Shown piece by piece: positions 8,749 to 18,998 of a DNA stretch of 64,000 nt. Location: the NCBI GenBank assembly GCA_963797675.1, contig CAWCQQ010000003.1, positions 1-64,000 of the forward strand, read 5' to 3'. The notes under the pieces were generated by a model. The model was not told the DNA's origin. It was given only the letters and a program-made list of their open reading frames with translations, and did not search any database. The position numbers and the translations under genes are program-made. The stretch comes from DASQPR01 sp963797675. GTDB taxonomy: Bacteria > Actinomycetota > Actinomycetes > Mycobacteriales > Micromonosporaceae. Within the stretch, counting starts at the first letter, position 1; the number at the start of each line of letters is the position of its first letter.

Positions 8749-9269
8749 GAGCGGTGGGAAACGTGGAATCCGGACGGGTCATCGTCGGTATCGGTCGGTC
8801 GCCCGGCGGATACCAGGCGTTGCGTTATGCGCTGGCCGAAGCGCGGCGACGCCGTACTGCACTGATCGCCGTACGCGCGTTCCGGTTGGCTACCTACGAC
8901 CAGATGTTGAGCATCGGCTTGCACATGGAATCAGCCACAGCGCAGGCCGGTATCGCCGCAGCCGAGGCTCTTGGCGGCTGGCCGGAGGATGTGGCGGTCG
9001 ACGTCCTGGTACGCGAGGGCGATACGGCGTGCATTCTCGTGTCGATCGCCAACCGGGAGGCGGACCTCCTGGTGATCGGTGGCTGCGGGGTGCGACGCCC
9101 GTGGCACGTACGCAGTACGGCAGTGGCGCGCTTCTGCGCCCGATCAGCCGTCTGCCCGGTGGTCATCGTCCCGCCGAACTCCCTGGCGCGGTCGGCCAAT
9201 GCCGATCGCCTGGCCCATGACACGGCGCACGACGTCGAGGAGTACCTCTCCAGCCAGGCGGCTCGGTAG
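8745..9269 (+). CDS. Universal stress protein (UspA family)
   Basis: 174-residue single-domain Usp. Core strand RVIVGIGRSPGGYQALRYAL opens the fold; ADLLVIGGCG...AVARFCARSAVCPVVIV corresponds to the ATP-binding loop and last strand, although the loop departs from the usual G-x2-G-x9-G-S/T. A C-terminal charged tail extends beyond the fold. The GTG start overlaps the preceding stop by four bases. Grouping with aquaporin, anti-sigma-like and DUF2252 genes suggests a stress or dormancy regulon. Confidence 0.85.
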   Translation: MRAVGNVESGRVIVGIGRSPGGYQALRYALAEARRRRTALIAVRAFRLATYDQMLSIGLHMESATAQAGIAAAEALGGWPEDVAVDVLVREGDTACILVSIANREADLLVIGGCGVRRPWHVRSTAVARFCARSAVCPVVIVPPNSLARSANADRLAHDTAHDVEEYLSSQAAR

Positions 9270-9342
9270 GAAACGCAACGTGAGGCCGCTCAAGGTCGGT
9301 ACCGGCTCGCGGTATCACCGTCGACGGCCCGGAAGGATAGTC

Positions 9343-10782
9343 ATGACGACAGCAACTGATCGGGCACACCGGGGCCGGACTGCGCGACCGGCGACGGAGC
9401 ATCTGAGCCGTGCGGACAGCGTGGCCCGCGGTCGGGATGCCCGCTCTGTGACCCCGCTGGAATCCCACGCGGAGTTCGCGCCTGCGGGCAAGAGGGATCC
9501 GGTGAAACTCCTGCTGGATCAGGCGACCTCACGTGTGCCCGAACTAATCCCGATCCGGCATGGCCGGATGCTGGTGTCCCCGTTCACGTTCTATCGAGGC
9601 GCTGCGCTGCCGATGACCGCAGATCTGTCCACGACACACGTGTCCGGGCTCAGGGCGCAGCTGTGCGGCGACGCGCACCTGTCGAACTTCGGTGCGTTCG
9701 GTTCGCCGTCGCGGGAGCTGGTCTTCGACGTGAACGACTTCGACGAGACACTGCCCGGCCCGTTCGAGTGGGATGTCAAGCGGCTCGCCGCGAGCTTCGA
9801 AATCGCCGGACGCGAGAACGGATACGCGGAGAAGGTACGCGGGAAGATCAACCTCCTCGTCGGCAAGGCCTATCGCAAGGCTATGCGCGCGTTCGCCGAT
9901 CAGCCCCGCATGGACGTCTGGTACTCGCACCTGAACGTCGACCGGGCGATCGCCGACTTCCGGTCCAGCATCAAGACGAAGCGCGCCAAGATGGTGGACG
10001 TGATGGTGGCAAAGGCCACCACCCACGACAGCATGCAGGCGCTGAGCAAGCTCACCACCATGATCGACGGCGAGCGGCACTTCATCAGCGATCCGCCCAC
10101 GATCGTGCCGATCGAAGAAGTGTTCAGCGATGTCGAGGCCGGCGCGATCTATGACCAGATCCGTGAGGTGCTGGCGCGCTACCGTCGCAGCCTGCAGTCC
10201 GACCGGCGTGAGCTGCTGGATCAGTTCCGGCTGGAGAAGGTGGCCCGCAAGGTGGTCGGTGTCGGCAGTGTCGGCACCCGGGCCTGGATCTTCCTGATGG
10301 ACGGTGGAGACGGCGACGAGCCGCTGATCCTGCAGGCCAAGGAGGCCCAGGCATCGGTGTTGGCCGACTACTGCGGGCGCAGCCAGTACGCCAACGAGGG
10401 CGAGCGCGTCGTCGCCGGCCAGCACCTGATGCAGGCGCAGAGCGACATCTTCCTGGGCTGGACGCGTGTGCCCGGACCGGACAAGGTCGAGCGCGACTTC
10501 TACGTGCGCCAACTACGCGACTGGAAGTTCTCCTTCCCGATCGAAATGATGCGGCCCGAAGGCATGGCCATCTACGCGCAGTTGTGCGGATGGACGCTGG
10601 CACGGGCGCACGCGCGCTCGGGCGACCGCATCGCCATGGCTGCGTACCTGGGCGGATCAGGCACGTTCGACCACGCACTGGCCGAATTCGCCGCCGTGTA
10701 CGGCGACCAGAACGAGAACGACTACGCCGCATTCCGGGACGCCGTCAAGCACGGTCGTGCGACCGCCATCAGCGGCATCTAG
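9343..10782 (+). CDS. DUF2252 family protein (kinase-like fold)
   Basis: 479-residue protein of the DUF2252 family, which is related to the protein kinase/aminoglycoside phosphotransferase fold. The conserved LCGDAHLSNFGAF, FDVNDFDETLPGPFEWD and KRLAASF segments are intact and would form the catalytic/metal loops. No substrate is known for the family. ATG 9343 follows GGAAGG; an in-frame upstream GTG would add a long non-conserved leader. It closes the 7.1-10.8 kb block. Confidence 0.85.
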   Translation: MTTATDRAHRGRTARPATEHLSRADSVARGRDARSVTPLESHAEFAPAGKRDPVKLLLDQATSRVPELIPIRHGRMLVSPFTFYRGAALPMTADLSTTHVSGLRAQLCGDAHLSNFGAFGSPSRELVFDVNDFDETLPGPFEWDVKRLAASFEIAGRENGYAEKVRGKINLLVGKAYRKAMRAFADQPRMDVWYSHLNVDRAIADFRSSIKTKRAKMVDVMVAKATTHDSMQALSKLTTMIDGERHFISDPPTIVPIEEVFSDVEAGAIYDQIREVLARYRRSLQSDRRELLDQFRLEKVARKVVGVGSVGTRAWIFLMDGGDGDEPLILQAKEAQASVLADYCGRSQYANEGERVVAGQHLMQAQSDIFLGWTRVPGPDKVERDFYVRQLRDWKFSFPIEMMRPEGMAIYAQLCGWTLARAHARSGDRIAMAAYLGGSGTFDHALAEFAAVYGDQNENDYAAFRDAVKHGRATAISGI

Positions 10783-10831
10783 CCGGACGGATTCCCATGT
10801 CGACAAGTCCGCGTTCTACTAAGGAGCATGC

Positions 10832-13196
10832 ATGAGCCAGCCAGTTTTCCACGGCGTCGTCAACGTCGATGTCCGGGACTCCATCCCCGATTGGGCGCCG
10901 TTCCAGCCGCCCGTCGCGCCGGCGGACTCCACCAACGTGGTGTACATCGTGCTCGACGACGTCGGCTTCGGCGCCCTGGGTTGCTACGGCGGCCCGATCG
11001 ACACCCCGAACATCGACCGCGTCGCCGCGGAAGGCGTCCGTTACACGCAGTGGCACACGACGGCACTGTGCTCGCCGACCCGATCGTGCCTGTTGACCGG
11101 CCGTAACCACACCCGCAACAGCATGGCCTGCATCACCGAGGCGGCGATCGGCTTCCCGAATGCCAGCGGCACGATCCCGCCCGAGAACGGGATGCTCTCG
11201 GAGATCCTCGGCGACCACGGATGGAACACGTACGCGGTCGGGAAGTGGCACCTGTGCCCGGATGCGGAGATGAACCTGGCCGCGTCCCGGCGGAACTGGC
11301 CGGTCGGGCGCGGATTCGAACGGTTCTACGGCTTCCTCGGGTGCCGAGACCAATCAGTGGTATCCCGATCTGGTCCACGACAACCACCCGGTCGAGCAGC
11401 CGAAGTCGCCGGAGGACGGCTACCACTTCACCGACGACATCACCGACAAGGCGCTGCAGTTCATCAGGGACGCGAAGGCGGTCGCGCCGGACAAGCCGTT
11501 CTTCCTCTACTACGCGCCGGGTGCTGCGCACGCGCCGCACCATGCGCCGAAGGAGTGGATCGAGCGTTACCGCGGCCGATTCGACATGGGGTACGAGGCG
11601 ATCCGCGCATCAGATCCTGGCCCGGCAGAAGGAGCTGGGCATCGTCCCGGCGAACACCGAAGTTCCCGATATCAATCCCGATCGGTACGCCACAGACCCG
11701 TACCGGTCCGGACGGCAAGCCGTTCCCGATCATGGACTTCACCAAGCCGTGGGACTCACTCGGTGCCGACGAGCAGCACTTGTTCGCCCGGATGGCCGAG
11801 GTGTACGCCGGCTTCCTGTCGCACGCCGACCACCACATCGGACGCGCTGCTCGACCACCTCGAAGAGGCCGGGCTGCGGGAGAACACCATGGTGATCATC
11901 GTCTCCGACAACGGCGCCAGCGGCGAGGGCGGCCCGGACGGCTCGGTCAACGAGATGAAGTTCGCCAACGGCATCCCGGACGACCTCAACGAGAACCTGT
12001 CGAAACTTGACGATCTCGGCGGCCCGGACACGTACAACCACTACCCGAACGGTTGGGCGATGGCCTTCAACACGCCGTTCAAGATGTGGAAGCGCTACGA
12101 GTTCAACGGCGGCACCAGCGACCCGTGCATCATCTCCTGGCCGGCCGGCATGAAGGCCCGCGGCGAGATCCGGCACCAGTACCACCACGCGGTTGACCTG
12201 GTCCCCACGATCCTGGACGTCCTAGACGTCGACGCACCCGCGACGATCAAGGGGTATACCCAGAGCGCGTTCGACGGCGTCAGCATGCGCTACAGCTTCG
12301 ATGACGCGTCCGCGACCAGCGCCCGCAAGACGCAGTTCTACTCGATGCTCGGCTCGCGGGCGGTCTGGCACGAAGGCTGGAAGGCCGTGACCAACCACCC
12401 GGCGATCAGCGGATGGGGGCACTTCGACGAGGACGAATGGGAGCTGTACCACACCGAGGTGGACCGGTCCGAGCTGCACAACCTCGCCGCCGAGAACCCC
12501 GACATGCTGCATTCGCTGATCAACCTGTGGTTCGCCGAGGCCGGCGCCAACAATGCGTTCCCGCTGGACGACCGTACGGCGTTCGAGATCATGACGGTGG
12601 ATCGACCGCGCCTGACGCCGCCACGGAACCGCTACGTGTACTTCCCGGAGACCGCCGAGGTGCCCGAGTCTCAGTCGGTCAACATCCGCAACCGCTCGTA
12701 TTCCATCGGTGCCCTGGTGGACATCCCGAAGCCGGGCGCCGAAGGGGTGATCTTCGCCCACGGCGCCCAGTTCGGCGGCCACGCCCTGTACGTCAAGAAC
12801 AACCGGCTGCACTACACGTACAGCTTCGTCGGCAGCGCGAAGCAGACGGTGACCGCGGATCGCGATCTGCCCACCGGCGAGAACATGATCCTGTCGGCCT
12901 CCTTCGACAAGCTGAAGGAGGATCCGCCCGGCGTGGCGAACGGTGTCCTGTCGCTGTATTACGGGGACACCAAGGTCGGCGAATCGATGATCATGACGCA
13001 GCCCGGCAAGTTCTCCATCGCCGGCGAGGGGTTGTGCGTCGGCCGGGACGGCGGCGCGGGCGTGGTCAACGACTATCCGGGCGAGATGCCCTGGCGATTC
13101 ACCGGCGGAACGATCCATCGCGTCGCGGTCGACGTCAGCGGCGAACCGTACCTCGACCTCGAACGCGAAGCCGAAGCCATGCTGATGCGCGAGTAG
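10832..13196 (+). pseudogene. FGly-type arylsulfatase, four single-base insertions
   Basis: Sulfatase with the formylglycine signature CSPTR inside LCSPTRSCLLTGR and the metal-binding LDDVGFGALGCYGG near the N-terminus. A long C-terminal part has an extra beta-rich domain. Translation changes frame four times, near 11342 (extra T), 11608, 11683 and 11839, always by +1. Removing four bases gives 2361 bases, exactly 786 residues plus stop, with continuous sulfatase homology, so the breaks are either recent mutations or base-calling errors. Start ATG 10832 follows AAGGAG. Its substrate, a sulfate ester, is unknown. A strong hairpin follows the stop. Confidence 0.8.
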
Positions 13197-13225
13197 CCGG
13201 CATCACGTGGCACACCGGAGCGACC

Positions 13226-13265
13226 GGACCGGTTCGACATCCTCCGCAGGATGCCGAACCGGTCC
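13226..13265. terminator. Long hairpin after the sulfatase, probable terminator
   Basis: Outer arms GGACCGGTTCG (13226-13236) and CGAACCGGTCC (13255-13265) are perfectly complementary. The inner CATCCT/AGGATG continues the stem with one A-C mismatch and a CCGC loop. Total about 17 paired bases. No T-tract follows. It separates the sulfatase gene from the downstream stress-protein gene. Confidence 0.6.
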
Positions 13266-13325
13266 GCGCCCGGATGCACTCGCGCGGGCGACGAGGACGG
13301 AGCACGGCGGACAACGGAGGCAACA

Positions 13326-13763
13326 ATGAAACATCAGCGGCTCGTCGTCGGAATGGACGGTTCCAAAGGTGCTCGGGCGGCGCTCCGGTGGGCCGTCGCC
13401 AGTACCGCGGATCAGGACGGCGACAGCGTCCACGCGATCGCCGCATGGGACCGCCTATCTGCCGCCGCATCGGCGTCGAAGCACGATGACGCACCGAAAG
13501 ATCGGCTCGCGGAAATGCTCGCCGCCGAGATCGAGGCCATTCCGGCCGATCAGAGATCCCACGTGAAGATCACGACCGCGGTGAGCGAAGGCTCGCCCGG
13601 TGATGTCCTCGCCGAGGCCTGCCAGGACGCCGACCTGCTCGTCTTGGGCCGAAAAGGGCACGGGAAGGCCTGGTACATGCTGTTCGGCTCGATGAGCGAA
13701 GAGTGCGTCCGCAAGGTCGACTGCCCCGTGGTGATCGTGTCGCCGTCGTCGAAGATCCCGTAG
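13326..13763 (+). CDS. Universal stress protein (UspA family)
   Basis: 145-residue Usp with a complete ATP-binding signature: VVGMDGSKGARAALRWAV at the start, ADLLVLGRKGHGKAWYMLFG then SMSEECVRKVDCPVVIV at the end (G-x2-G-x9-G-S). ATG 13326 follows GGAGG. The GC-rich hairpin upstream suggests its own transcription unit. Confidence 0.9.
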   Translation: MKHQRLVVGMDGSKGARAALRWAVASTADQDGDSVHAIAAWDRLSAAASASKHDDAPKDRLAEMLAAEIEAIPADQRSHVKITTAVSEGSPGDVLAEACQDADLLVLGRKGHGKAWYMLFGSMSEECVRKVDCPVVIVSPSSKIP

Positions 13764-13830
13764 AGGTCCTACTGCTCCTCCGGGCCGAGTATTCGAGGAA
13801 CCGGATCGCGTGCCGGCGCGTCATACCGGC

Positions 13831-15135
13831 ATGGACTCGCGTCAGGTCTCTCGCCGCACGCTGCTCGCCGGCCTCGCCGCGCTCGCTGCCGCCCCGCTCG
13901 CCGCCTGCGGATCGTCGTCGAGCCAGGTGCCCGGGCTGCTGACCGCGAAAGACGTGGCGTGGGAGGTCCCGCAAAAGGGCGCGCCGGTCGACGCGATCAC
14001 TGCCGGGATGGCCGCCTTCGCGCACGCCATGTGCCGCGCGACCTCGTCCGGCAAGAACTGGGTCGCATCGCCGGTGTCGATCGCTACTGCGTTCGCGATG
14101 GCCCGCGTCGGCGCGATCGGCGCGACCGCGGCATCGCTCGACACGTTTTTCGGGTTCCCGGCGGCCGGCCGCGACGAGGCGTTCAATGCGTTGATCCGCG
14201 CCGTCCAGACGGTCACCGTGCCACCGAAGCCGTCCGATAAGCCACGCGATGCGGCGAAGCCGCCGGCGCCGCCGATCGTCTCGATCGGCGATGCGCTGTT
14301 CCCGGCCGAGCACCTCGCGCTCGACCCGCGTTCCTGCACACGCTCGCGGCTCAGTACGGCGCCGGCGTTCGGCCGGTCGACTTCGGTTCGCCCCGGCGCG
14401 TCGCGGAGATCAACGCGTGGGTGGACGCACAGACCGCCGGCCGGATCACCAAGGTGTGGGACACACTCGACCCGTCGACGACGCTCGCACTCGTCAACAC
14501 GGTCTACCTGAAGGCCGACTGGCTGAACTACTTCCTCGAGGACCCGGTCACGCAGGATCCGTTCACGCGGACCGGCGGCTCGGCGGTGACCGTGTCGATG
14601 ATGCACCAGTCGCGCATGTCCACCCGCTACTGGGCCGGACCAGGCGGGTGGCTGCGCTGGAGTTGCCGTTCGCGGACAAGGACGGTGCCGCGGACGTGTC
14701 GATGTGGATCATCCTGCCGCCGGCCGGTGGTGACCCAGTGGACATGCTCGATCCAGCGACCCTAGCCCAGGTCGCGGGCAGCCTCGCCACGACCGACGTG
14801 GCGGTATCGGTGCCGAAGTGGAACTTCGCCACCGAACTCGATCTGGGCACGGTGATGCCGGCCATGGGCATGAAGGACGTATTCGGCACCGGCGACTTCT
14901 CCGGCATTGCCCGGACATCGGCACCCTGTCATCGGCGATCCACAAGGCGAACATCACCGTCGACGAGTACGGCACCGAAGCCGCGGCCGTTACCGGCATG
15001 GCGTTCGCGTCGGCCGCACATATGCCGCCGTCGATCTCGTTCGTCGCCAACCGGCCGTTCGCGTTCAGCGTCGTCGCCGGCGCTTCGCACGCTCCGCTGT
15101 TCTGCGGCGTGGTGACCGACCCGTCGCAGGGCTAA
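13831..15135 (+). pseudogene. Secreted lipoprotein serpin, three single-base deletions
   Basis: Serine protease inhibitor (serpin) of about 435 residues. The N-terminus has a twin-arginine-like SRRTLLAG and a lipobox LAAC, so it should be an exported lipoprotein. Serpin features include NWVASPVSIATAFAMARVGA, the LVNTVYLKADW segment, the hinge GTEAAAVTGMAFASA of the reactive loop, and the terminal ANRPFAFSVV motif. Frame changes near 14328, 14640 and 14915 are each -1; restoring three bases gives 1308 bases and one continuous protein. Each lies at a short homopolymer, so sequencing error is plausible. The P1 residue lies in the FASAAHMPPS stretch. Confidence 0.82.
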
Positions 15136-15227
15136 CGCGACCGGGTCGGCCGTTCGCCTCATCCGCGCGGGGCTCTGGTCAGGCAGAATCGGACCGTGGA
15201 TGAGATCGGGAGGGGCGTCCGCGAGGT

Positions 15228-18047
15228 GTGCCCTTACGGCATGATCGGCGTGTGCTGGGCGCCGTGAACGCATCGATCGTAGGACGCGAGCGCGAACTGG
15301 CCGCGGCGCGACAATTCGGCGCGGACATCGGTCTCGGCCCGGCCGCCCTGATTTTCGAGGGCGTGGCGGGTATCGGCAAGACGGCGATCTGGGCCGAAGC
15401 GGTACGCGAGGCTCGGGCCGACGGCATCGCCGTACGGACCTGCCGATGCAGTGAATCCGATGCGGCCTGGGCATTTGCCGGGCTGGGCGACATCCTGGAA
15501 GGCCTGGACACGGCGATTCTGTCGGCGCTCCCCGACGTCCAGCATCGAGCGCTGTCCGCCGCGCTGCTGCTGTCCGACGATGCCGAGAGTATTCCGGGCC
15601 ATCGCGTCGTCGGTGTCGCCGTGCTCGCCGTGCTGCGTCTGTTGGCACGATCCGGGCCGGTGTTGTTGGCGGTCGATGATGTCCAGTGGCTGGACACGAG
15701 CTCCCGCAATGTCCTGTCATTCGCGTTGAGACGGCTGGTGGACGAGCCGGTACGGCTGATCGCCTCCTGCCGTACGGGGGTGCTCGCCGACGCGGTCGCG
15801 GCAGCCGATCTGGGCCTGCCCGGCCAGCGGATAACCGTCGGCCCGGTGAGCATGGGGGTGCTGCAGCGGATCGTCGCGACGCAGATCGGCCGGAGCTTCT
15901 CCCGTCCGACGCTGACCCGCCTGCACCAGGCGACTGGCGGCAATCCGATGGTCTGCCTGGAGATGGCACGCGCCCTGCAGCGGCGCGGGCGGGAGCCGGC
16001 CGTCGACGAACCGCTTCCGGTCCCGGCCGACCTCGGCGTGCTCGTCACCGAGCGGCTGCACGGCCTCACCGAGCAAGCGCGGGAGTTGCTCCTGATCGCC
16101 GGAGCGCTCGCCCGGCCGACGATCGCAGCCGTCACCGCGGCAGCACACGATCCCGCCACGACGGCATCGGCGCTGACCGCGGTGACCCGAGCCGGGCTCC
16201 TCGAATTCGACGGCGAACGCATTCACTTCACGCACCCCCTGATCGCATCGATCCCGTACGCGGGCCTGCACCCGGTCGATCGTCGCCGCCTGCACGAACG
16301 GCTCGCAGCGTCGGTGACCGATCCGGAGGAGCACGCCCGGCACGCGGCGCTGGGCTCGCTCGAGCGGTCCGCATCCGTCGCCGATGCGCTCGATGTCGCC
16401 GCCGGGCATGCACGTGCCCGTGGCAGCATCGATGCGGCCGCCGAACTGGCCGAGCTTTCGGTCGGGCGGACGCCCACCGACGACCGCGACTCGTTGCTGC
16501 GCCGGACCGTCGACACGGCGGAGTATCTGTTTCTGCTCGGCGATACGGCGAGAGCACGTACGGTTCTGCATGACGGTCTCGACGCCGTACCGGCCGGGCC
16601 GTTGCGCGTACGCGGGCTGCTGCTGGCGGCAGTGATCGCGTCGTGGGGGTTCGGCGATGCAACCGTCGTCCAGTGGTGCCGGCAGGCGATGATCGAAGCC
16701 GGTGACGACGCGCTGCTGTTGGCCCGCTGCCACGTCACTCTCGCGGACACCAGCCCGTCCGGTGCGATCGAGGATCTGTTCCACGCGCAGCGTGCGATGG
16801 ACCTGCTGGAATCCATGGACGATGCGCCGGCCGATCTGCTGGCGAACGCGATCACCAACGTGGCCAGCCACGAGTGCCGGCTGGGGCGTGGGCTCGCCGT
16901 GGCGATGCTGGAACGTGCCGTCGTCCTCCAAACCGATGGGCCGCCCGTCCCGGTGAACGAACGTGCGGCCTTGGGCCTGGGCATGTATTTGAAGATCGTG
17001 GACCGGTTCGACGATTCCCGGATGTGGCTCGAAAAGGTGCGCACCGCGGCCGTCGACGAGGGGGACGACAGCGCGCTGCCGAATATCCTCGGCCACCTGG
17101 CCACACTCGAATGCTGGGTCGGGCACTACGAATGCGGGATGGCGTACGCGATCGACGGCCGTGAGCGCGCCGTCCGAAGCGGTCAGCGGTCTCCGATGGC
17201 CGCGTCCGCTCATGTCCTCGCGCTCGCTCATCTCGGCCGGCTGGACGAAGCCCGCGAGCTGGGCGTGGCCGATCTTGCCGAAGATGAGTCGCTGGGCTTC
17301 CATTCGGCGAATGCGCTCCATCGTCGCAGCCTCGGCGTCACCGAATTGATGGCCGGCAACCTCACGGCGGCCGCCGGTCATCTGGTGCAGGCGCTGGTGA
17401 TTTCGGTCGATGACGTGGGCATCAGGGAACCGGCGATACTTCGTGCGCATCCGGACGCGGTCACCGCGCTGCTCGCGCTCGGGCGGATCGATGAGGCTCA
17501 GCGGCTAATCGAGCAGCTCGATACCAGCTCCGCCGCCAATCATCTGCCGTGGTCGACGGCGCTCGCCGCTCGGTGTCACAGCCAGCTCAGCGCCGCGGTC
17601 GGTGACGCGCCCGCCGCCCTCGAACGGATCGAGTGGGCGCTCACCGAGCATCGCCGGCTGCCGATGCCGTTCGAAGAGGCGCAAACCCGCATGCTGTACG
17701 CCGGGATGCTGCGCCGTGCCGGGCATCGCACCGATGCGCGCCGCGAGTTCGAGGCCGCCCGCGACGTATTCGTACACCTCGGTACGCCGCTGCAGGCCGA
17801 ACAGGCGGCCGTAGAGTTGGCCGGGATCGGTGGCCGAGCGGCGGCTACCGAGCTGACCGGCGTCGAGCGACGCGTCGCCGCACTGGTCGGCGCGGGACAG
17901 ACCAATCGTGAGGTCGCCGCGACTCTGTTCGTCAGCGTACGCACCGTCGAAAGCCATCTGATCCGGATCTACCGCAAACTCGGCCTGCGGTCGCGTACCG
18001 AGCTGTCCCGGCACTCCACTACGCAGCCGGGTACGTCGGAGTCCTGA
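15228..18047 (+). CDS. Large ATP-binding LuxR-family transcriptional regulator (LAL type)
   Basis: 939-residue regulator with an N-terminal AAA/NACHT-like ATPase (Walker A EGVAGIGKTA near residue 45, Walker B LLAVDDVQWLD near residue 150), a long helical TPR-like middle, and a C-terminal LuxR helix-turn-helix, TNREVAATLFVSVRTVESHL. This is the MalT/LAL architecture, in which ligand and ATP binding activate transcription. The start is uncertain: GTG at 15228, 15252 or 15264 are all in frame. It precedes the DUF4242 and lipoprotein genes on the same strand, which are plausible targets. Confidence 0.88.
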   Translation: MPLRHDRRVLGAVNASIVGRERELAAARQFGADIGLGPAALIFEGVAGIGKTAIWAEAVREARADGIAVRTCRCSESDAAWAFAGLGDILEGLDTAILSALPDVQHRALSAALLLSDDAESIPGHRVVGVAVLAVLRLLARSGPVLLAVDDVQWLDTSSRNVLSFALRRLVDEPVRLIASCRTGVLADAVAAADLGLPGQRITVGPVSMGVLQRIVATQIGRSFSRPTLTRLHQATGGNPMVCLEMARALQRRGREPAVDEPLPVPADLGVLVTERLHGLTEQARELLLIAGALARPTIAAVTAAAHDPATTASALTAVTRAGLLEFDGERIHFTHPLIASIPYAGLHPVDRRRLHERLAASVTDPEEHARHAALGSLERSASVADALDVAAGHARARGSIDAAAELAELSVGRTPTDDRDSLLRRTVDTAEYLFLLGDTARARTVLHDGLDAVPAGPLRVRGLLLAAVIASWGFGDATVVQWCRQAMIEAGDDALLLARCHVTLADTSPSGAIEDLFHAQRAMDLLESMDDAPADLLANAITNVASHECRLGRGLAVAMLERAVVLQTDGPPVPVNERAALGLGMYLKIVDRFDDSRMWLEKVRTAAVDEGDDSALPNILGHLATLECWVGHYECGMAYAIDGRERAVRSGQRSPMAASAHVLALAHLGRLDEARELGVADLAEDESLGFHSANALHRRSLGVTELMAGNLTAAAGHLVQALVISVDDVGIREPAILRAHPDAVTALLALGRIDEAQRLIEQLDTSSAANHLPWSTALAARCHSQLSAAVGDAPAALERIEWALTEHRRLPMPFEEAQTRMLYAGMLRRAGHRTDARREFEAARDVFVHLGTPLQAEQAAVELAGIGGRAAATELTGVERRVAALVGAGQTNREVAATLFVSVRTVESHLIRIYRKLGLRSRTELSRHSTTQPGTSES

Positions 18048-18106
18048 GCACAGTTACGTAGTTCCACCGACGCGCCACGGTAGGGCCGACTCCTAGCGTC
18101 CGTTGC

Positions 18107-18424
18107 ATGACATGGCCGCAGGCATCCCAGCACGCCGGCCCCCGACGTGCCTTCCTGGTGGAGCGGTATCTGTCGCCGACCGCGGCCGTCGATCTCGGTT
18201 CGTTGACGGCGGGTGTGGCACGTCTGTGCGCCGCCTCGGATACCAGCGCTACGCCGGTGCGTTACCTGTACTCGGTCTATCTGCCGACCGAAGACACCTG
18301 CTTCTGCCTGTTCTGGGCGCCGTCCGCCGACGCCGTCCGAGCGATCAACAACGAGCGTGGCTTTGCCCTCGACCGCGTCATCGACGCCGTCCTGCTTCAA
18401 GGAGACCACCATGATCACATCTAA
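18107..18424 (+). CDS. DUF4242 family protein (SCO4226-like)
   Basis: 105-residue protein with FLVERYLSPTAAVDLGSL and VRYLYSVYLPTEDTCFCLFW, matching DUF4242, whose Streptomyces member SCO4226 is a nickel-binding ferredoxin-like-fold protein. Its 3' end overlaps the next gene by 14 bases, and that gene's Shine-Dalgarno lies inside it, so they are coupled. Metal binding is not established here. Confidence 0.7.
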   Translation: MTWPQASQHAGPRRAFLVERYLSPTAAVDLGSLTAGVARLCAASDTSATPVRYLYSVYLPTEDTCFCLFWAPSADAVRAINNERGFALDRVIDAVLLQGDHHDHI

Positions 18425-18971
18425 CATCCGTCGAGCGGCCCTGGTCGTCGTGATCGCCGCCGCCAGCGCCGGTCTTCTGGCCGGATGCGGGCCGGCCAAA
18501 CCAGGCGTCGGCGGCGGCGCGCCGGCGGGCAACGGGCCGGCCGCGGCTGCCGGAAGCGGTTCTAGGGCCGCGCCGGCCGCCGGTGGCCGCCTCCCGGACC
18601 CGTGTGGCCTGATCACCGATGACGTTGCTACCACCGCGGTCGGCAAGCCGGCCGGGCCGGGCGTTCAGGGCGGCACCGCGGACGCACCACAGTGCTTGTA
18701 CGGCAACGGCGCACTCATCATTGCCGTCGACAACACCGGCAAGGCCGGCTACGACTCGAATCACTCGTCGCTGACGCTCGGACCGCCCGGGACCTGGCAG
18801 GACGTGAGCGGCATCGGTGACGGTGGTGGCTTCGAGGTCAGCGGCGGCCCGACGGCGCTGGTCTATTTCTACAAGGGAAGCGCCCTGATCGAGATCATGC
18901 TCCAGGGCGATCTCACCGCGCCGGCCGATGCGGCAATCGTCGTCGCGCACGCCGCCTCCGTACACGCGTAG
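18411..18971 (+). CDS. Secreted lipoprotein, DUF3558-like
   Basis: 186-residue lipoprotein: signal peptide to LLAGC (lipid-modified Cys about residue 25), a Gly/Ala/Pro linker, then a globular domain beginning DPCGLITDDVATTAVGKPAG, reminiscent of DUF3558 lipoproteins. Paired cysteines (CGLIT and QCLYGN) may form a disulfide. It is a tandem paralogue of the next gene. RBS AAGGAGA precedes ATG 18411. Function unknown. Confidence 0.75.
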   Translation: MITSNIRRAALVVVIAAASAGLLAGCGPAKPGVGGGAPAGNGPAAAAGSGSRAAPAAGGRLPDPCGLITDDVATTAVGKPAGPGVQGGTADAPQCLYGNGALIIAVDNTGKAGYDSNHSSLTLGPPGTWQDVSGIGDGGGFEVSGGPTALVYFYKGSALIEIMLQGDLTAPADAAIVVAHAASVHA

Positions 18972-18998
18972 CCATCCAGCAACTCTAGGGAGATCATC

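Noticed and set aside
11300..11850. Programmed ribosomal frameshifting in the sulfatase
   Set aside because: Four +1 sites with differing contexts and no shared slippery sequence or downstream structure; indels are simpler.
15717..17450. Minus-strand open frame opposite the large LuxR regulator
   Set aside because: No recognisable protein; the plus strand has Walker A/B and LuxR HTH motifs.
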